64,000 bases of DNA from Bacillota bacterium. GTDB lineage: Bacteria; Bacillota; Clostridia; Acetivibrionales; DSM-1351. Shown here one piece after another: positions 49,001-57,212 of the stretch. The stretch spans positions 1-64,000 of the forward strand of contig JAEYHZ010000007.1 in NCBI GenBank assembly GCA_023409265.1. The letters are read 5' to 3'. Every line of letters begins with the position of its first letter. Position 1 is the first letter of the stretch. The notes beneath the pieces were generated by a model. It saw only the letters and a program-made list of their open reading frames with translations, ran no database searches and had not been told where the DNA came from. A program made the translations under genes and the position numbers.

Positions 49001-51819
49001 CTTGATAAATCATTTTTCAGGGCCAGCTCCATATCCGCGGCAGTAACCCATTCAAGCAGGTTTTTCTTTGATGCGAGAACCCTGTAAAGTGTTTTAAATA
49101 TGGCATCTGCCATCAGGTATGCCTGATAAGGCGCAAAGGACAGCATAAGCCCTACCTGCAGAAGAATAGCGTAAAATCCGGTTATTATGGTTGCGCTTCT
49201 TTTGGCTACGTAAACTCTGTAGTCTCCAACAAATACCAGGTATACAAAATAGCTGAAAATGGGCGCGCACAGAGAAAGCAGGCTTAACCAAACCCAGGCA
49301 CTGCAGCTTTCATGCAATATAAACAGACTCAACAACAAAATTATTGCTAATGCAGGGTATACCACGCTTCTTCTCAGATTATCAAACATCTTCCATTTGG
49401 AAAGACCTGAAAGCTGGTTTCTTCCCAGAAGCCAAGGCAGCAGCTGCCAATCTCCTCTTGTCCAGCGATGGAGTCTCATCATAAAGGAATTATATTTGGA
49501 GGGATAACCATCAATCAGCTCAATGTCGGTGACAAGTCCGGTTCTCAGATAGCTGCCCTCAAGCAAATCATGGCTCAGAACAGTATTTTCAGGAATAACA
49601 CCATCCAGTGTCTGCTGAAATATATCCACATCATATATTCCCTTACCAGTAAAAATACCCTCGCCAAAGGCATCCTGATATACGTCTGAAACTGTTGTAG
49701 TATAAGGATCTATTCCTCCCTGTCCGGCAAATATTTTTGTAAAGGCGGAAACACTTGCACTCTCAATATTTACGTCAATTCTCGGCTGAAGTATGCCATA
49801 CCCCTCTGTAACCAGACCTTTCTCAGTGTTATACACAGCTTTGTTCATAGGATGTGCAATGGTTCCGATCAATTGCCTGGCTGCTTCAAGCGGCAGCTGG
49901 GTGTCTGCATCCAGGGTTATAACATATTTAACCTTCGGAATATCTTCAGGCTTGACGCTGCTGTATACATAGCTGGTATTATAGTTACCGCGCAATAATC
50001 TGTTAAACTCGATTATTGCACCTCTTTTTCTCTCCCAGCCCATCCATTTGTTCTGTTTATCGTTAAACTGTCTTTTTCTGCACAAGAAGAAGAAAATTGG
50101 TTTTCTGTCTACAGCATATTTTTTATTCAGCTGATCTATTCTCTCAAGTGCATTTCCTATTATCTCATTATCCTCCGGAACTGCCTCTTCACTTGTATCT
50201 TTAAAGTCACCAACCAGGGAAAAGTAAATGTTTTCTCCCCTGTTGGCCAAATAAAATACTTCCAGGTTATTTATCAAGTCAAGAGTCCTTTTGACATTAG
50301 GGATAAGTGTAGGGACAATTACCATAGTTGCAAGTTCTTCAGGAATCCCGGCCTTAAGTTCAAGCTTTGGAAAACGTGCAGGTATAACAAAGCGGCTTAT
50401 CAAACTGTTTACTATGGCTGAAGCTATTTCGCTGGCCGGAATAAGCCCCAGTATCCCCAATATCAATGCTATTAAAAGTGAAATACCCCTTTCCCGGCTA
50501 AAACTGTATATGACTGGTAACGCAGCAATTATAACCGACAGCAGGATTACTGCCGTAATAAATAATGCTACCGAATTCCGTTTAATGAACGGCGTGCTCT
50601 CATCTGTGGCTTGGGATTTTCTGTTAAACTCCCGGAATAATCTCACTTGTCCTTTTCCGATCAGATAAAAGCCTACATGGTTTGCCTGAGTAGCATTATT
50701 ATCCGATTCGTATGCTTCTTTTGCATACTCATAACTCAGCCTGGCAATATTAATTTCAGTAGTTTTGTATTTTTCAGCGAGCTTCACTATTACATTTCTA
50801 TAGTAATTTCTTGAGTTGAAATCCATATCGGGATAAACTCCGGCTGGATCCTGCTTCAGTATTCTTTCTACCTCACTTAGACTCTCGAACAAAACCGTAC
50901 TGTCATAGCCCGATAAAGAGCGAAGGCTGTTTATTACATTTCCCATGGAAACCTGTGTAACTGCCTGGTTATGGTGATCAATTGCTATATAACTGTCAGT
51001 ATTTGCACTTTTCTGAACCAGAATACTGTCTATACAATCAACCATCCAAAGAGTTTTAGCACCCTCTTTTCTCAATTTCCTGAGCAGGTATTCGACGAAG
51101 GCAGGAGATAGGTCCTCCAGTCCATTTATACGGTCTTTAAAGGCATCGCAATCCTGATCAAAATCTTTTATCAAGCCCACCATTTCCTGAGCTTTGTACC
51201 AGTCACGACGGGTAGCACTCATTCTCTCACATACTACCCACAGTTTTTCCATTAATGCCGCTTTCACCATCAGAGTAAGCATCCAGAGTTCTTCAATGGA
51301 AAGAAAGGTATATCTCTGGTAGGCGGTAATAAAGTCGCGTATTATCTTTTCATTCGCATTTCCGTCAACATGGGATACAATTTCAACAGCAATTGAGTAA
51401 ATCCTGGGATAACCGGTATAGGTTCCCTCGGATATGACAGGTACAGCTTTTCTTATCTCACTTAGTTCTTTTACTATGATATTTTTTTGTTCCTCTATTA
51501 TATAAAAATTATCCAGCAGCCATTCTGCTGCAGGCGGAATAGGAAAGGATGCTGAAGCATCCATATTCAGATTTTCATAAGTTTGAAGAATTGCCTGGAA
51601 TTTTGTATCTATGCGTCGTGTAACCTGTTTTATGCTATTCTTGCTTTTCGCAGTTACCTGGGATTTTGCCAGTTCCTCGGCATGTCTTTCAAGCTCGTCA
51701 CTGCATAAAACAATATCCTCAATTTGAAACTCAAAAGCGGTACGTTTGTTAATCCAGATTATTAAAGCAGTTAAAATAGCAATCAGTAAGATTATTATTA
51801 GAAATATTGATATATTCAT
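43051..51819 (-). CDS. cyclic beta-1,2-glucan synthase-like protein (GT84 / GH94 type)
   Basis: A 2922-residue membrane protein of the NdvB/Cgs class, similar in size to Brucella Cgs. Order: N-terminal helix (3-23); helices near 415-460; a glycosyltransferase 84-like domain with LDADTQLP near residue 637 and RLHRWTRGDWQLLP near 795; four or more helices (820-1000); a glycoamylase-like domain (YHAFDIALNYQYRAFGVPFL, about 1390-1460); tandem GH94-related beta-sandwiches; a 12-residue repeat region at 2043-2086; and a C-terminal GH94 phosphorylase-like domain with GGGDWNDGMN (Asp near 2605). It would elongate from UDP-glucose, cyclise and control the length of beta-1,2-glucan by phosphorolysis. 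Cyclic products are best known in proteobacteria. Weak GGTGAT ribosome site. Confidence 0.85.
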   Translation of the reverse strand: MNISIFLIIILLIAILTALIIWINKRTAFEFQIEDIVLCSDELERHAEELAKSQVTAKSKNSIKQVTRRIDTKFQAILQTYENLNMDASASFPIPPAAEWLLDNFYIIEEQKNIIVKELSEIRKAVPVISEGTYTGYPRIYSIAVEIVSHVDGNANEKIIRDFITAYQRYTFLSIEELWMLTLMVKAALMEKLWVVCERMSATRRDWYKAQEMVGLIKDFDQDCDAFKDRINGLEDLSPAFVEYLLRKLRKEGAKTLWMVDCIDSILVQKSANTDSYIAIDHHNQAVTQVSMGNVINSLRSLSGYDSTVLFESLSEVERILKQDPAGVYPDMDFNSRNYYRNVIVKLAEKYKTTEINIARLSYEYAKEAYESDNNATQANHVGFYLIGKGQVRLFREFNRKSQATDESTPFIKRNSVALFITAVILLSVIIAALPVIYSFSRERGISLLIALILGILGLIPASEIASAIVNSLISRFVIPARFPKLELKAGIPEELATMVIVPTLIPNVKRTLDLINNLEVFYLANRGENIYFSLVGDFKDTSEEAVPEDNEIIGNALERIDQLNKKYAVDRKPIFFFLCRKRQFNDKQNKWMGWERKRGAIIEFNRLLRGNYNTSYVYSSVKPEDIPKVKYVITLDADTQLPLEAARQLIGTIAHPMNKAVYNTEKGLVTEGYGILQPRIDVNIESASVSAFTKIFAGQGGIDPYTTTVSDVYQDAFGEGIFTGKGIYDVDIFQQTLDGVIPENTVLSHDLLEGSYLRTGLVTDIELIDGYPSKYNSFMMRLHRWTRGDWQLLPWLLGRNQLSGLSKWKMFDNLRRSVVYPALAIILLLSLFILHESCSAWVWLSLLSLCAPIFSYFVYLVFVGDYRVYVAKRSATIITGFYAILLQVGLMLSFAPYQAYLMADAIFKTLYRVLASKKNLLEWVTAADMELALKNDLSSYYRRMWISPVYGAVILISGIYLYQGDFWLTMAAFIVWLLAPWTAFHISKPSNNELDTLTDEKSLELRLLARKTWCYFDEFAGPEENYLPADNYQEEPFKGAAHRTSPTNIGLLMVSQLAARDMGYINTLELVERITNTVDTIDKLQKWNGHLYNWYNTINLEVLRPKFVSTVDSGNFAGYLMVLEEGLRQYGHKPIYDTENLEGFFDLLELCNREIGGEKPYFETEIFRKLAFYNKGTGDNSGENQAWNAPNKLLESSYSQLYSTITKYLNELAEGNKKGYWVKKLSEAMDSYHNLYSEYGEAVFDMLNKIEKYQSDLENLVKRVQSLIDGMHFKSLYDARRNLFAIGYDVEEGHPSKSYYDLFASEARQTSLIAIAKGEVNKQHWFKLGRKLTRVDGEKGLVSWTGTMFEYLMPRLLIKSYPNTLIDKTYNFVVNTQIKYGQSKNIPWGISESCYHAFDIALNYQYRAFGVPFLGLKRGLVNDLVIAPYATIMAIDIAPQECCSNIEKFRDLGAEGKFGLYEALDFTHSRLKEGQKCAIVKSYMVHHQGMSMLAFVNYFKNNIMQTRFHLNPQIKAVDSLIQEKFPAHVMISKEHREQPLFTYRKQTTSDETVIRSYTKFSTVPNLHLLTNGSYNVMLTDRGSGFARCHSLAVYRWSNDYMANIGAFIYLRNVNSNDYWSTTYNPVNSQPEYYKVIFSPHKAEYIRREGNIETNTEILVSAEDNTEIRRVSIHNHSNSKRVIELTSYMEVVLIQPESDSAHPAFSKLFVKTEYINEYNGLLAMRRKRDDVKQTVWGYHTVSTNGVQQGNIEYETDRSQFIGRNRNLSMPKAMEPDQPLTNSVGPVLDPVFSLRIRVCIDPGETAIVNFCMGTCDTRRVALDMLEKYSDVSAADRVIEMAWTRSIVEAGFISISGNDERAYFKLLPKLLFGIDRRNQAQYIVRNNLSQSELWPFGISGDLPIVLLTVQSRDSFEEIIWALKLHDFMRLKGIIFDLVILITDEESYIQPIFEMIRDLAVSGRSCDLLDKRGGIFIRNVRQMNPEQRNLLFSCAKLIINADLGVGDLIDEALDTDEVIQASRKAKTGTAAANTRNAISMQNPGEIGNNGGIYNTEANTFNDGIHNNETSTVNDGIHNNETNAVNDGTHNKISAIPPLSGQIDREPVNSEKTMVEGSHEEGYIAQITEKLSYFNGIGGFSEFGDEYVICLKAGDYTPAPWSNVIANDKFGFICTESGGGYTWHQNSSQNKLTTWANDPVMDPPSEIVFLHDSTSEAVWSCTPLPVRENHAYVTRHGFGYTTFTHLSHGLEQELTQFAAVEDSIKISILSLKNITAVESVIDAAYYLKPVLGVETGQTAPYIVTSFDKEMDSLLIENVYSSDFRGLRAFLSCSGEEKTYTGHRPDFIGENMNLSCPQGMKGDLKGLVGAGLDTCAAIKTQVRIKPGDTRYIVFLFGQETPEHLKELISKYRTVEKAFAELNRVKEYWRKKLKQIQVNTPEKTMNILLNGWLQYQVLSCRIWARSGYYQAGGAFGFRDQLQDVMAVVYSMPDITKKQILLHCRHQFIEGDVQHWWHDQKTNGIRTRYSDDLLWLPYVTCDYINATGDYEILSLREPYLKSALLGDNEHERYEIPTVAEETGTVYEHCIRAIEKGLGFGPHGIPLMGGGDWNDGMNLIGVGGKGESVWLGWFLYSVLLRMVPLCIYMGDPERAENYRQQADKIIEALEREAWDGSWYRRAYFDDGTPLGSIQNDEGKIDSLAQSWAAITQAARASRVEEAMSALEKYLIDRKNGLIKLLTPPFYDSELNPGYIKGYLPGVRENGGQYTHAATWVIYAFSKLGNGEQAWELFNMINPINHSRTDMERMTYKVEPYVMAADVYAVYPNEGRGGWTWYTGAAGWMYRIGIEHILGLKKQGSFLTIDPCIPKKLNEYSVNYTFGSSVYELTVRNQSHKNREVTSMILDGKTIEGNRIELVDDGRFHTVEAIM
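45560..45690 (-). repeat. in-frame 36-bp tandem repeat (3.6 copies) in the glucan synthase gene
   Basis: Units start at 45560, 45596, 45632 and 45668 (partial), each encoding a 12-mer such as GIHNNETSTVND. They form an Asn-rich linker between the two GH94-related parts. Confidence 0.9.
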
Positions 51820-51861
51820 ATATGTATATCACCATTTATAAAAATTTTTTTGAACAAAAAA

Positions 51862-51986
51862 AGTACTAAATCTTCATGAATCTCTAAGGAAATCTAAAGT
51901 GGTCTGTAATTTCATAAAAGTCTTAACAGGCTTAATTATGAAGAGATTCACTATTATGTTGCCCAAAATTCCAAAAATTTAGTACT
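51862..51986. promoter_or_regulatory. nested inverted repeats upstream of the glucan synthase gene
   Basis: Outer arms AGTACTAAAT (51862-51871) and ATTTAGTACT (51977-51986) are perfect 10-bp complements; inner arms TGAATCTCT (51877-51885) and AGAGATTCA (51942-51950) are perfect 9-bp complements. A leader RNA on the minus strand could fold into a nested structure. The rest of this 228-bp spacer shows no gene. Confidence 0.5.
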
Positions 51987-52047
51987 ATTTGATAATATTT
52001 TTATTAATGGTGAATTTGTTACACTTTACTTGCTTTAGAGCTCTGTT

Positions 52048-52767
52048 TTAAGAGCCCGAGGTCAAAATATTCTTTGCTTTTTCCACTTCTTCCTGTGAAG
52101 GTGTTGGCACTCCCTCAAGAGGGTATTCAAGGCAGAGCTTTTCCCATTTTTCTTTCCCCAATGTGTGGTAAGGGAGAACCTCAATTTTTTCAATATTCTT
52201 AAAATTCTTCAGATACAGGTACGCTGCCATCAAATCCTCTTCGTCATCAGTATACCCGGGTACCAGTACATATCTGATCCATACGGGTTTGTTAATATCG
52301 CTCAGGTACTGGGTAAAAAGCTTTATCCTGTCGTTTTCAACTCCTGTAAGCACCTTATGCTTCTCAGCATTGGCCTGTTTCAAGTCAAGTAGAACAAGAT
52401 CGGTATATTCAAGAACCTCCTTGACCTCGTCCACATTTACGTATCCGGAAGTGTCCACAGCGGTATGAATACCTTCCTCTTTACATTTCTTGAAAAGTTC
52501 CTTGAGAAACTCCGGTTGAATTAAAGGTTCTCCACCGCTTACTGTTATTCCGCCGTTTGATGAATCAATGAAATTCCTGTACTTGTTTACTTCAGTAATA
52601 ATTTCATCGGGAGTATATAATTTTGCCCCTTCCGAGCTCCAGGCATCTCTGTTGTGGCAATATTTGCAACGTAAAGGACAGCCCTTTAAAAAAACTATAA
52701 ACCTGATGCCTGGACCATCAACCGTGCCAAATGTCTCAAATGAATGAACTCTTCCTTTAGTTTCCAT
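52048..52767 (-). CDS. pflA: pyruvate formate-lyase activating enzyme
   Basis: A 239-residue radical SAM enzyme. The cluster motif is C30-x3-C34-x2-C37 in KGCPLRCKYCHNRDAW; the SAM-binding GGITVSGGEPLIQPEF motif and the later DTSGYV strand are visible. It abstracts hydrogen from the PflB glycine to create the glycyl radical. It lies 38 bp after pflB in the same operon, with GGGGGG as ribosome site. Confidence 0.95.
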   Translation of the reverse strand: METKGRVHSFETFGTVDGPGIRFIVFLKGCPLRCKYCHNRDAWSSEGAKLYTPDEIITEVNKYRNFIDSSNGGITVSGGEPLIQPEFLKELFKKCKEEGIHTAVDTSGYVNVDEVKEVLEYTDLVLLDLKQANAEKHKVLTGVENDRIKLFTQYLSDINKPVWIRYVLVPGYTDDEEDLMAAYLYLKNFKNIEKIEVLPYHTLGKEKWEKLCLEYPLEGVPTPSQEEVEKAKNILTSGS

Positions 52768-52805
52768 AAAATTACCCCCCTCTTTACTTACTCTTTTCCA
52801 CTTAC

Positions 52806-55034
52806 TTATATATTTTCATGAATTGTTCTGTTGATAACATCCAACTGCTGTTCCCTTGTCAGCTTGATAAAGTTTACTGCATAGCCTGAAACTCTTATGG
52901 TCAGCTGAGGATACTTTTCAGGGTGTTCCATGGCATCCAGCAGCATCTCTCTTTCAAATACGTTAATATTGATATGATGTCCGCCTTCTTTGAAGTAGGA
53001 ATCAAGCAAAGATGACAGATTACTTATTCTTGTATCCTCATCCCTTCCCAAAGCCTTTGGAATGATTGAGAAGGTATATGAAATACCGTCCTGAGCAAAC
53101 TGGTATGGAAGCTTAGCAATGGACTTCAGTACTGCCAGTGCGCCATTCAGGTCTCTTCCATGCATTGGGTTTGCACCCGGTCCGAAAGGTTCTCCGGCTT
53201 TTCTTCCGTCAGGAGTATTTCCTGTCTTGGCACCGTAAACAACGTTTGATGTAATTGTGAGAACTGAAAGCGTTGGAACTGAATGTCTGTATGTCCTTTG
53301 CTTCTCCAGTTTTTCCATAAATCTTTTTACAAGCATAACAGCAATATTATCGACGCGGTCGTCGTTATTGCCGAACTTTGGATAATCACCTTCAATATCG
53401 TAATCTACGGCCAGGCCTTCTTCGTTTCTTATTACTTTTACTTTGGCATATTTTATGGCACTCAGGGAGTCGGCAACAACAGAAAGTCCTGCTATTCCGC
53501 AAGCCATTGTCCTTAATATATCCTTGTCGTGGAGTGCCATCTGCAATCTCTCATATGCGTATTTATCATGCATATAGTGGATGATATTCAGTGTATTTAT
53601 ATACAGCTTGGCAACCCAGGTAAGAACGGCATCAAAGCGTTTCATTACATCGTCATAATCCAGATATTCTGTTTCAATTGGAGTAAATCCGGGTCCGACC
53701 TGTACACCTGACTTTTCGTCACGACCGCCGTTTATTGAATAGAGCAGTGCCTTTGCCATATTACAGCGGGCTCCGAAGAACTGCATCTGCTTTCCGATCC
53801 TCATTGCGGATACGCAGCAGGCTATGCCGTAATCGTCTCCCCAGTAGTACCTCATAATGTCGTCGCTCTCATACTGGATTGAGCTTGTTTTTATTGAAGT
53901 ATCTGCACAGAACTTCTTGAAGCCTTCTGGAAGATGAACTGACCACAATACCGTCATGTTAGGTTCCGGAGCAGGTCCCAGATTGTAGAGTGTATGAAGC
54001 ATTCTGAAGGAATTCCTTGTTACCAGAGTTCTTCCGTCAAGGCCCATTCCGCCGATGCTTTCAGTTACCCATGTCGGATCTCCCGAGAAAAGCTTTTCAT
54101 ATTCAGGAGTTCTAAGGAAACGTACCATTCTCAGTTTCATTACAAAATGGTCCATTAGCTCCTGTGCTTTCTGTTCTGTAAGGATACCTTCCTTCAGATC
54201 ACGTTCGATGTAAATATCCAGGAAGGTGGATACTCTACCAAGGCTCATGGCAGCCCCATTTTGCTCCTTTATTGCCCCAAGAAATGCAAAATAAAGCCAT
54301 TGGAAAGCCTCCTGAGCATTCTCAGCAGGTCTTGATATATCAAAACCGTACTGCTGGGCCATTTGTTTCAGATATTCCAGAGCCTTGATCTGACTCTTTG
54401 TTTCTTCTCTTTCCTGAATTGTTTCTCCATCCATGAAATCCAATTCAAGGCTTTTCAGCTGTTTTTCCTTTTCTTCAATAAGCCTGCCTACTCCGTATAA
54501 GGCAACCCTTCTGTAATCTCCTATGATTCTTCCTCTTCCATATGCATCAGGAAGTCCGGTAATAATCCCGGCTTTTTTAGCCCTCATCATTTCAGGAGTA
54601 TAGACATCGTAGACACCATCATTATGTGTCTTTCTATATTCAGTGAATAGTTTGACTACACTTTCATCTATTTTCTTTCCGTAGGCCTCACTTCCCTTAA
54701 GTACCATTCTGATTCCACCAAAAGGCATTATACCTCTTTTCAGGGGTTGATCAGTCTGGAAACCTACAATCTTTTCCAGGTCCTTGTCAATGTAACCAGG
54801 GTCATGAGAGGTCATAGTTGATATTATCTTTGTATCAACATCAAGTACTCCACCACTATTTCTCTCTTTGGTAAGCAGACCGTCCACCTGTTCCCAGAGC
54901 TTTGTTGTATCCTGTGTAGGGCCCTCCAAAAAAGATGAATCTCCTTCGTAGGGTGTATAGTTGCTAATGATAAAATCTCTTACGTCTATTTCTTCACACC
55001 AGTTGCCGCTCTTAAATTTTCTCCATGCCTCCAT
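52806..55034 (-). CDS. pflB: formate C-acetyltransferase (pyruvate formate-lyase)
   Basis: A 742-residue glycyl radical enzyme converting pyruvate and CoA to acetyl-CoA and formate. The adjacent catalytic cysteines are in GIACCVSAMRIGKQMQFFGA (near residue 405) and the radical glycine in RVSGYAVNFIKL (near 716). Full family length. The start is the ATG at 55034 (MEAWRKFKSG) with AGAGGTG upstream; a GTG three codons earlier overlaps that site. It is first in the operon with pflA. The leader contains two strong perfect hairpins at 55143-55175 and 55192-55213. Confidence 0.95.
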   Translation of the reverse strand: MEAWRKFKSGNWCEEIDVRDFIISNYTPYEGDSSFLEGPTQDTTKLWEQVDGLLTKERNSGGVLDVDTKIISTMTSHDPGYIDKDLEKIVGFQTDQPLKRGIMPFGGIRMVLKGSEAYGKKIDESVVKLFTEYRKTHNDGVYDVYTPEMMRAKKAGIITGLPDAYGRGRIIGDYRRVALYGVGRLIEEKEKQLKSLELDFMDGETIQEREETKSQIKALEYLKQMAQQYGFDISRPAENAQEAFQWLYFAFLGAIKEQNGAAMSLGRVSTFLDIYIERDLKEGILTEQKAQELMDHFVMKLRMVRFLRTPEYEKLFSGDPTWVTESIGGMGLDGRTLVTRNSFRMLHTLYNLGPAPEPNMTVLWSVHLPEGFKKFCADTSIKTSSIQYESDDIMRYYWGDDYGIACCVSAMRIGKQMQFFGARCNMAKALLYSINGGRDEKSGVQVGPGFTPIETEYLDYDDVMKRFDAVLTWVAKLYINTLNIIHYMHDKYAYERLQMALHDKDILRTMACGIAGLSVVADSLSAIKYAKVKVIRNEEGLAVDYDIEGDYPKFGNNDDRVDNIAVMLVKRFMEKLEKQRTYRHSVPTLSVLTITSNVVYGAKTGNTPDGRKAGEPFGPGANPMHGRDLNGALAVLKSIAKLPYQFAQDGISYTFSIIPKALGRDEDTRISNLSSLLDSYFKEGGHHININVFEREMLLDAMEHPEKYPQLTIRVSGYAVNFIKLTREQQLDVINRTIHENI

Positions 55035-55142
55035 GAAAATCACCTCTTTTTAAAATATTATTATGAATATTCAGGAATGATTATAATAAAGTCATTCCTA
55101 GTATAAACAAAACTATCTGTTGTTATAACGCCTCAAGGTTTA

Positions 55143-55213
55143 AAGGAAATTTTCCGGTTGTAGGAAAATTTCCTTACATCAGCGGAGTTTCAACAATGAG
55201 CTTGCTCATTGTT
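55143..55213 (-). promoter_or_regulatory. two perfect hairpins in the pflB leader
   Basis: AAGGAAATTTTCC (55143-55155) and GGAAAATTTCCTT (55163-55175) give a perfect 13-bp stem with a 7-nt loop; AACAATGAGC (55192-55201) and GCTCATTGTT (55204-55213) give a perfect 10-bp stem with a 2-nt loop. Neither has a T run on the minus strand. They could be operators (the second is close to a palindrome for a dimeric regulator) or RNA structures. Confidence 0.55.
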
Positions 55214-55269
55214 ATTTATACCACAAAAGAGATGCTTAAACCACAAATTTTTGCAGGAAATAAAATACA

Positions 55270-55299
55270 AACCCGCAGAATCCTTTGACCATGCGGGTT
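55270..55299 (-). terminator. terminator of the small membrane protein gene
   Basis: AACCCGCA (55270-55277) pairs with TGCGGGTT (55292-55299); on the minus strand it is followed by TGTATTTTATTTC. It lies 33 bp past the stop at 55332. Confidence 0.65.
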
Positions 55300-55331
55300 A
55301 CAAAATATAAAAAAGTTTATTGTATACAAGA

Positions 55332-55706
55332 TTACCTGACAGTTTTCAATTTTTCCGTTATAAACTTATCAGCAAAACTCTTGCTGAATGGCAATTCGAT
55401 CCGGGTTTTTCCTGAAACCAGAACAGTTTTTGTCTCTCCATCCTTTTGTTCTGTTATAACTTTAGCATCTTTTACGCTCACAGTATGCTGTTGTCCGAAC
55501 AACTCCAAAGTCGCCGTCCCATTGTCAACCTTAAAGCTGGGAAGGTTAAAATAAATTATAACGCCAATTGCTATTACTGCCACTAAAATCGCCAGTTTAA
55601 GTATGCTTTTCGCTACCTTTGCAATAATGGCAATGACAACTGCTATTATGACAACAGGTATCAAAAAAGATGTGTCTAAAATTCCAAGTCCTTTAAGTAA
55701 TTCCAT
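55332..55706 (-). CDS. hypothetical small membrane protein
   Basis: A 124-residue protein with two closely spaced hydrophobic segments (IPVVIIAVVIAIIAKVAKSI and LKLAILVAVIAIGVIIYFNL) followed by a soluble beta-type domain of about 65 residues with GTATLELFGQQHTVSVKDAK. No family recognised. A GGAGAG ribosome site and a following terminator support it as a real monocistronic gene. Confidence 0.7.
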   Translation of the reverse strand: MELLKGLGILDTSFLIPVVIIAVVIAIIAKVAKSILKLAILVAVIAIGVIIYFNLPSFKVDNGTATLELFGQQHTVSVKDAKVITEQKDGETKTVLVSGKTRIELPFSKSFADKFITEKLKTVR

Positions 55707-55803
55707 AATATCTCTCCTTAGTTGGTTTTGTTATTAAGGTATGATTAAAATCATGCCTTAATATTCAATAAAATTTTTTAAAGACCATTTGCCACATATT
55801 ATT

Positions 55804-57135
55804 CTACTTCAATCCATTACTTTCCTTTATGTATTTCTGATATTTCAATGGCTGACCATTTTCCCAGGGTCTATATTCATTTGCAAAATCAACCCTTGAT
55901 TTGAATGGAGGATGGTCATAATTCCACAGCATGTATATATATCCCGGTTCAGGCATAGCCAGGCTTTGTTGGTGCATCTTGACAGTTGCCGTTGCCGTGG
56001 CAAAATTATTCTTTGTGAGCTCCAGTTCAAACCTGTCGGCTTCGGTTTCAAGGTTTCTGGAATATGCATTTGTTATTGGTGACGATACAAACAGCATAAG
56101 GTTTATCATCAGCATTATGAGCGGAAGAGCAGCTATATCGGAAAGCTCGCTGAACCCCCATTTTCCGTTGGACCTTTTAAGAAACCATGTAGCTAGTCTA
56201 TACACCAGGTATAAAACCACAATACCTGAAAACCCGCCAATAACTATTGATTTCCAGATATGCCCCATTAGGTAATGACCCATCTCGTGGGCTACCACTC
56301 CCAATACCTCATCGGTATTCAATAAATTTATTGTGGTATCCCATAAAACAATTCTCTTGGTATTGAAAACCCCGGTCATAAAAGCATTCATCTGATTTGT
56401 CTCTTTGCTTTTATCTACCTGTAATACCTGACAATTGTCAATATGGGTTTTAGCAAGCAATTGATCTATTTTAACCGATAACTGGGTATCTTCCACCTGC
56501 TTGTATTCATTAAAAATTGGATCTATCATTACAGGTTGAACGTATGAGCCTATAAACATATAAGGTATAATAAGAAGGGCTAAATACAGCCACCAGCGTT
56601 TAGGAGATTTTTTGATGACCAGAAATGGTATCCATATTACCGCTGCAGTAGTAACTGTATTGACTATAAAGCTTTTTGCCAGCTCTATCAGCCATTGAAT
56701 TAACGTCTGGTTCGACAGGCCATATTTATGTAATCTGAAAAAGCCTGTATAGACATCAATTGGGAAATAAATAAGAGTCTCAATTAATGAGTATATGACA
56801 AAATATAATATGACCATTACAACCCAGCGCCTGGCTCTTCTGGCAGCCCAATTCCTGATACCTGCCGAAAATCTGGAAAAGAGGAAAAATGCCGGCACTG
56901 CAATGCTTAGAAATATTCTGATCAGCCAGGTTGCTACCTTGCTTTTCTGAAAATCAAAGGCCTCAGGTGCAGGCTTTGATACCGTGACAACATCAGGTAC
57001 CGCAATAGATATCTGTTCCGGGTATGTCTTTAGGATATTGTTGTTATTAATGCTTTCCGATATGATAACCGCTAAAACAAACAATAAAAAAATAATTATA
57101 AATACCATAACCGCTTTTCGGATCTCTTTACTCAA
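55804..57135 (-). CDS. M48 family membrane metalloprotease (Ste24-like)
   Basis: A 443-residue zinc protease with an N-terminal helix, several more helices around 60-200, the active-site HEMGH in VLGVVAHEMGHYLMGH near residue 282, the third zinc ligand Glu in RNLETEADRFELELTKN and the FKSRVDFANEYRPWENGQPL C-terminal block. This matches the CaaX/Ste24-type branch of M48, which handles membrane-protein quality control in bacteria. The start was set at the TTG at 57135 (SKEIRKAV) because AGGGAG lies nine bases upstream. Confidence 0.88.
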   Translation of the reverse strand: MSKEIRKAVMVFIIIFLLFVLAVIISESINNNNILKTYPEQISIAVPDVVTVSKPAPEAFDFQKSKVATWLIRIFLSIAVPAFFLFSRFSAGIRNWAARRARRWVVMVILYFVIYSLIETLIYFPIDVYTGFFRLHKYGLSNQTLIQWLIELAKSFIVNTVTTAAVIWIPFLVIKKSPKRWWLYLALLIIPYMFIGSYVQPVMIDPIFNEYKQVEDTQLSVKIDQLLAKTHIDNCQVLQVDKSKETNQMNAFMTGVFNTKRIVLWDTTINLLNTDEVLGVVAHEMGHYLMGHIWKSIVIGGFSGIVVLYLVYRLATWFLKRSNGKWGFSELSDIAALPLIMLMINLMLFVSSPITNAYSRNLETEADRFELELTKNNFATATATVKMHQQSLAMPEPGYIYMLWNYDHPPFKSRVDFANEYRPWENGQPLKYQKYIKESNGLK

Positions 57136-57212
57136 AAAACTCAACTCCCTATAGGTTATTTAGTTGTCTATACCTAAGTCATTTTCTTAATTATATGACA
57201 GAACTAAAACAA

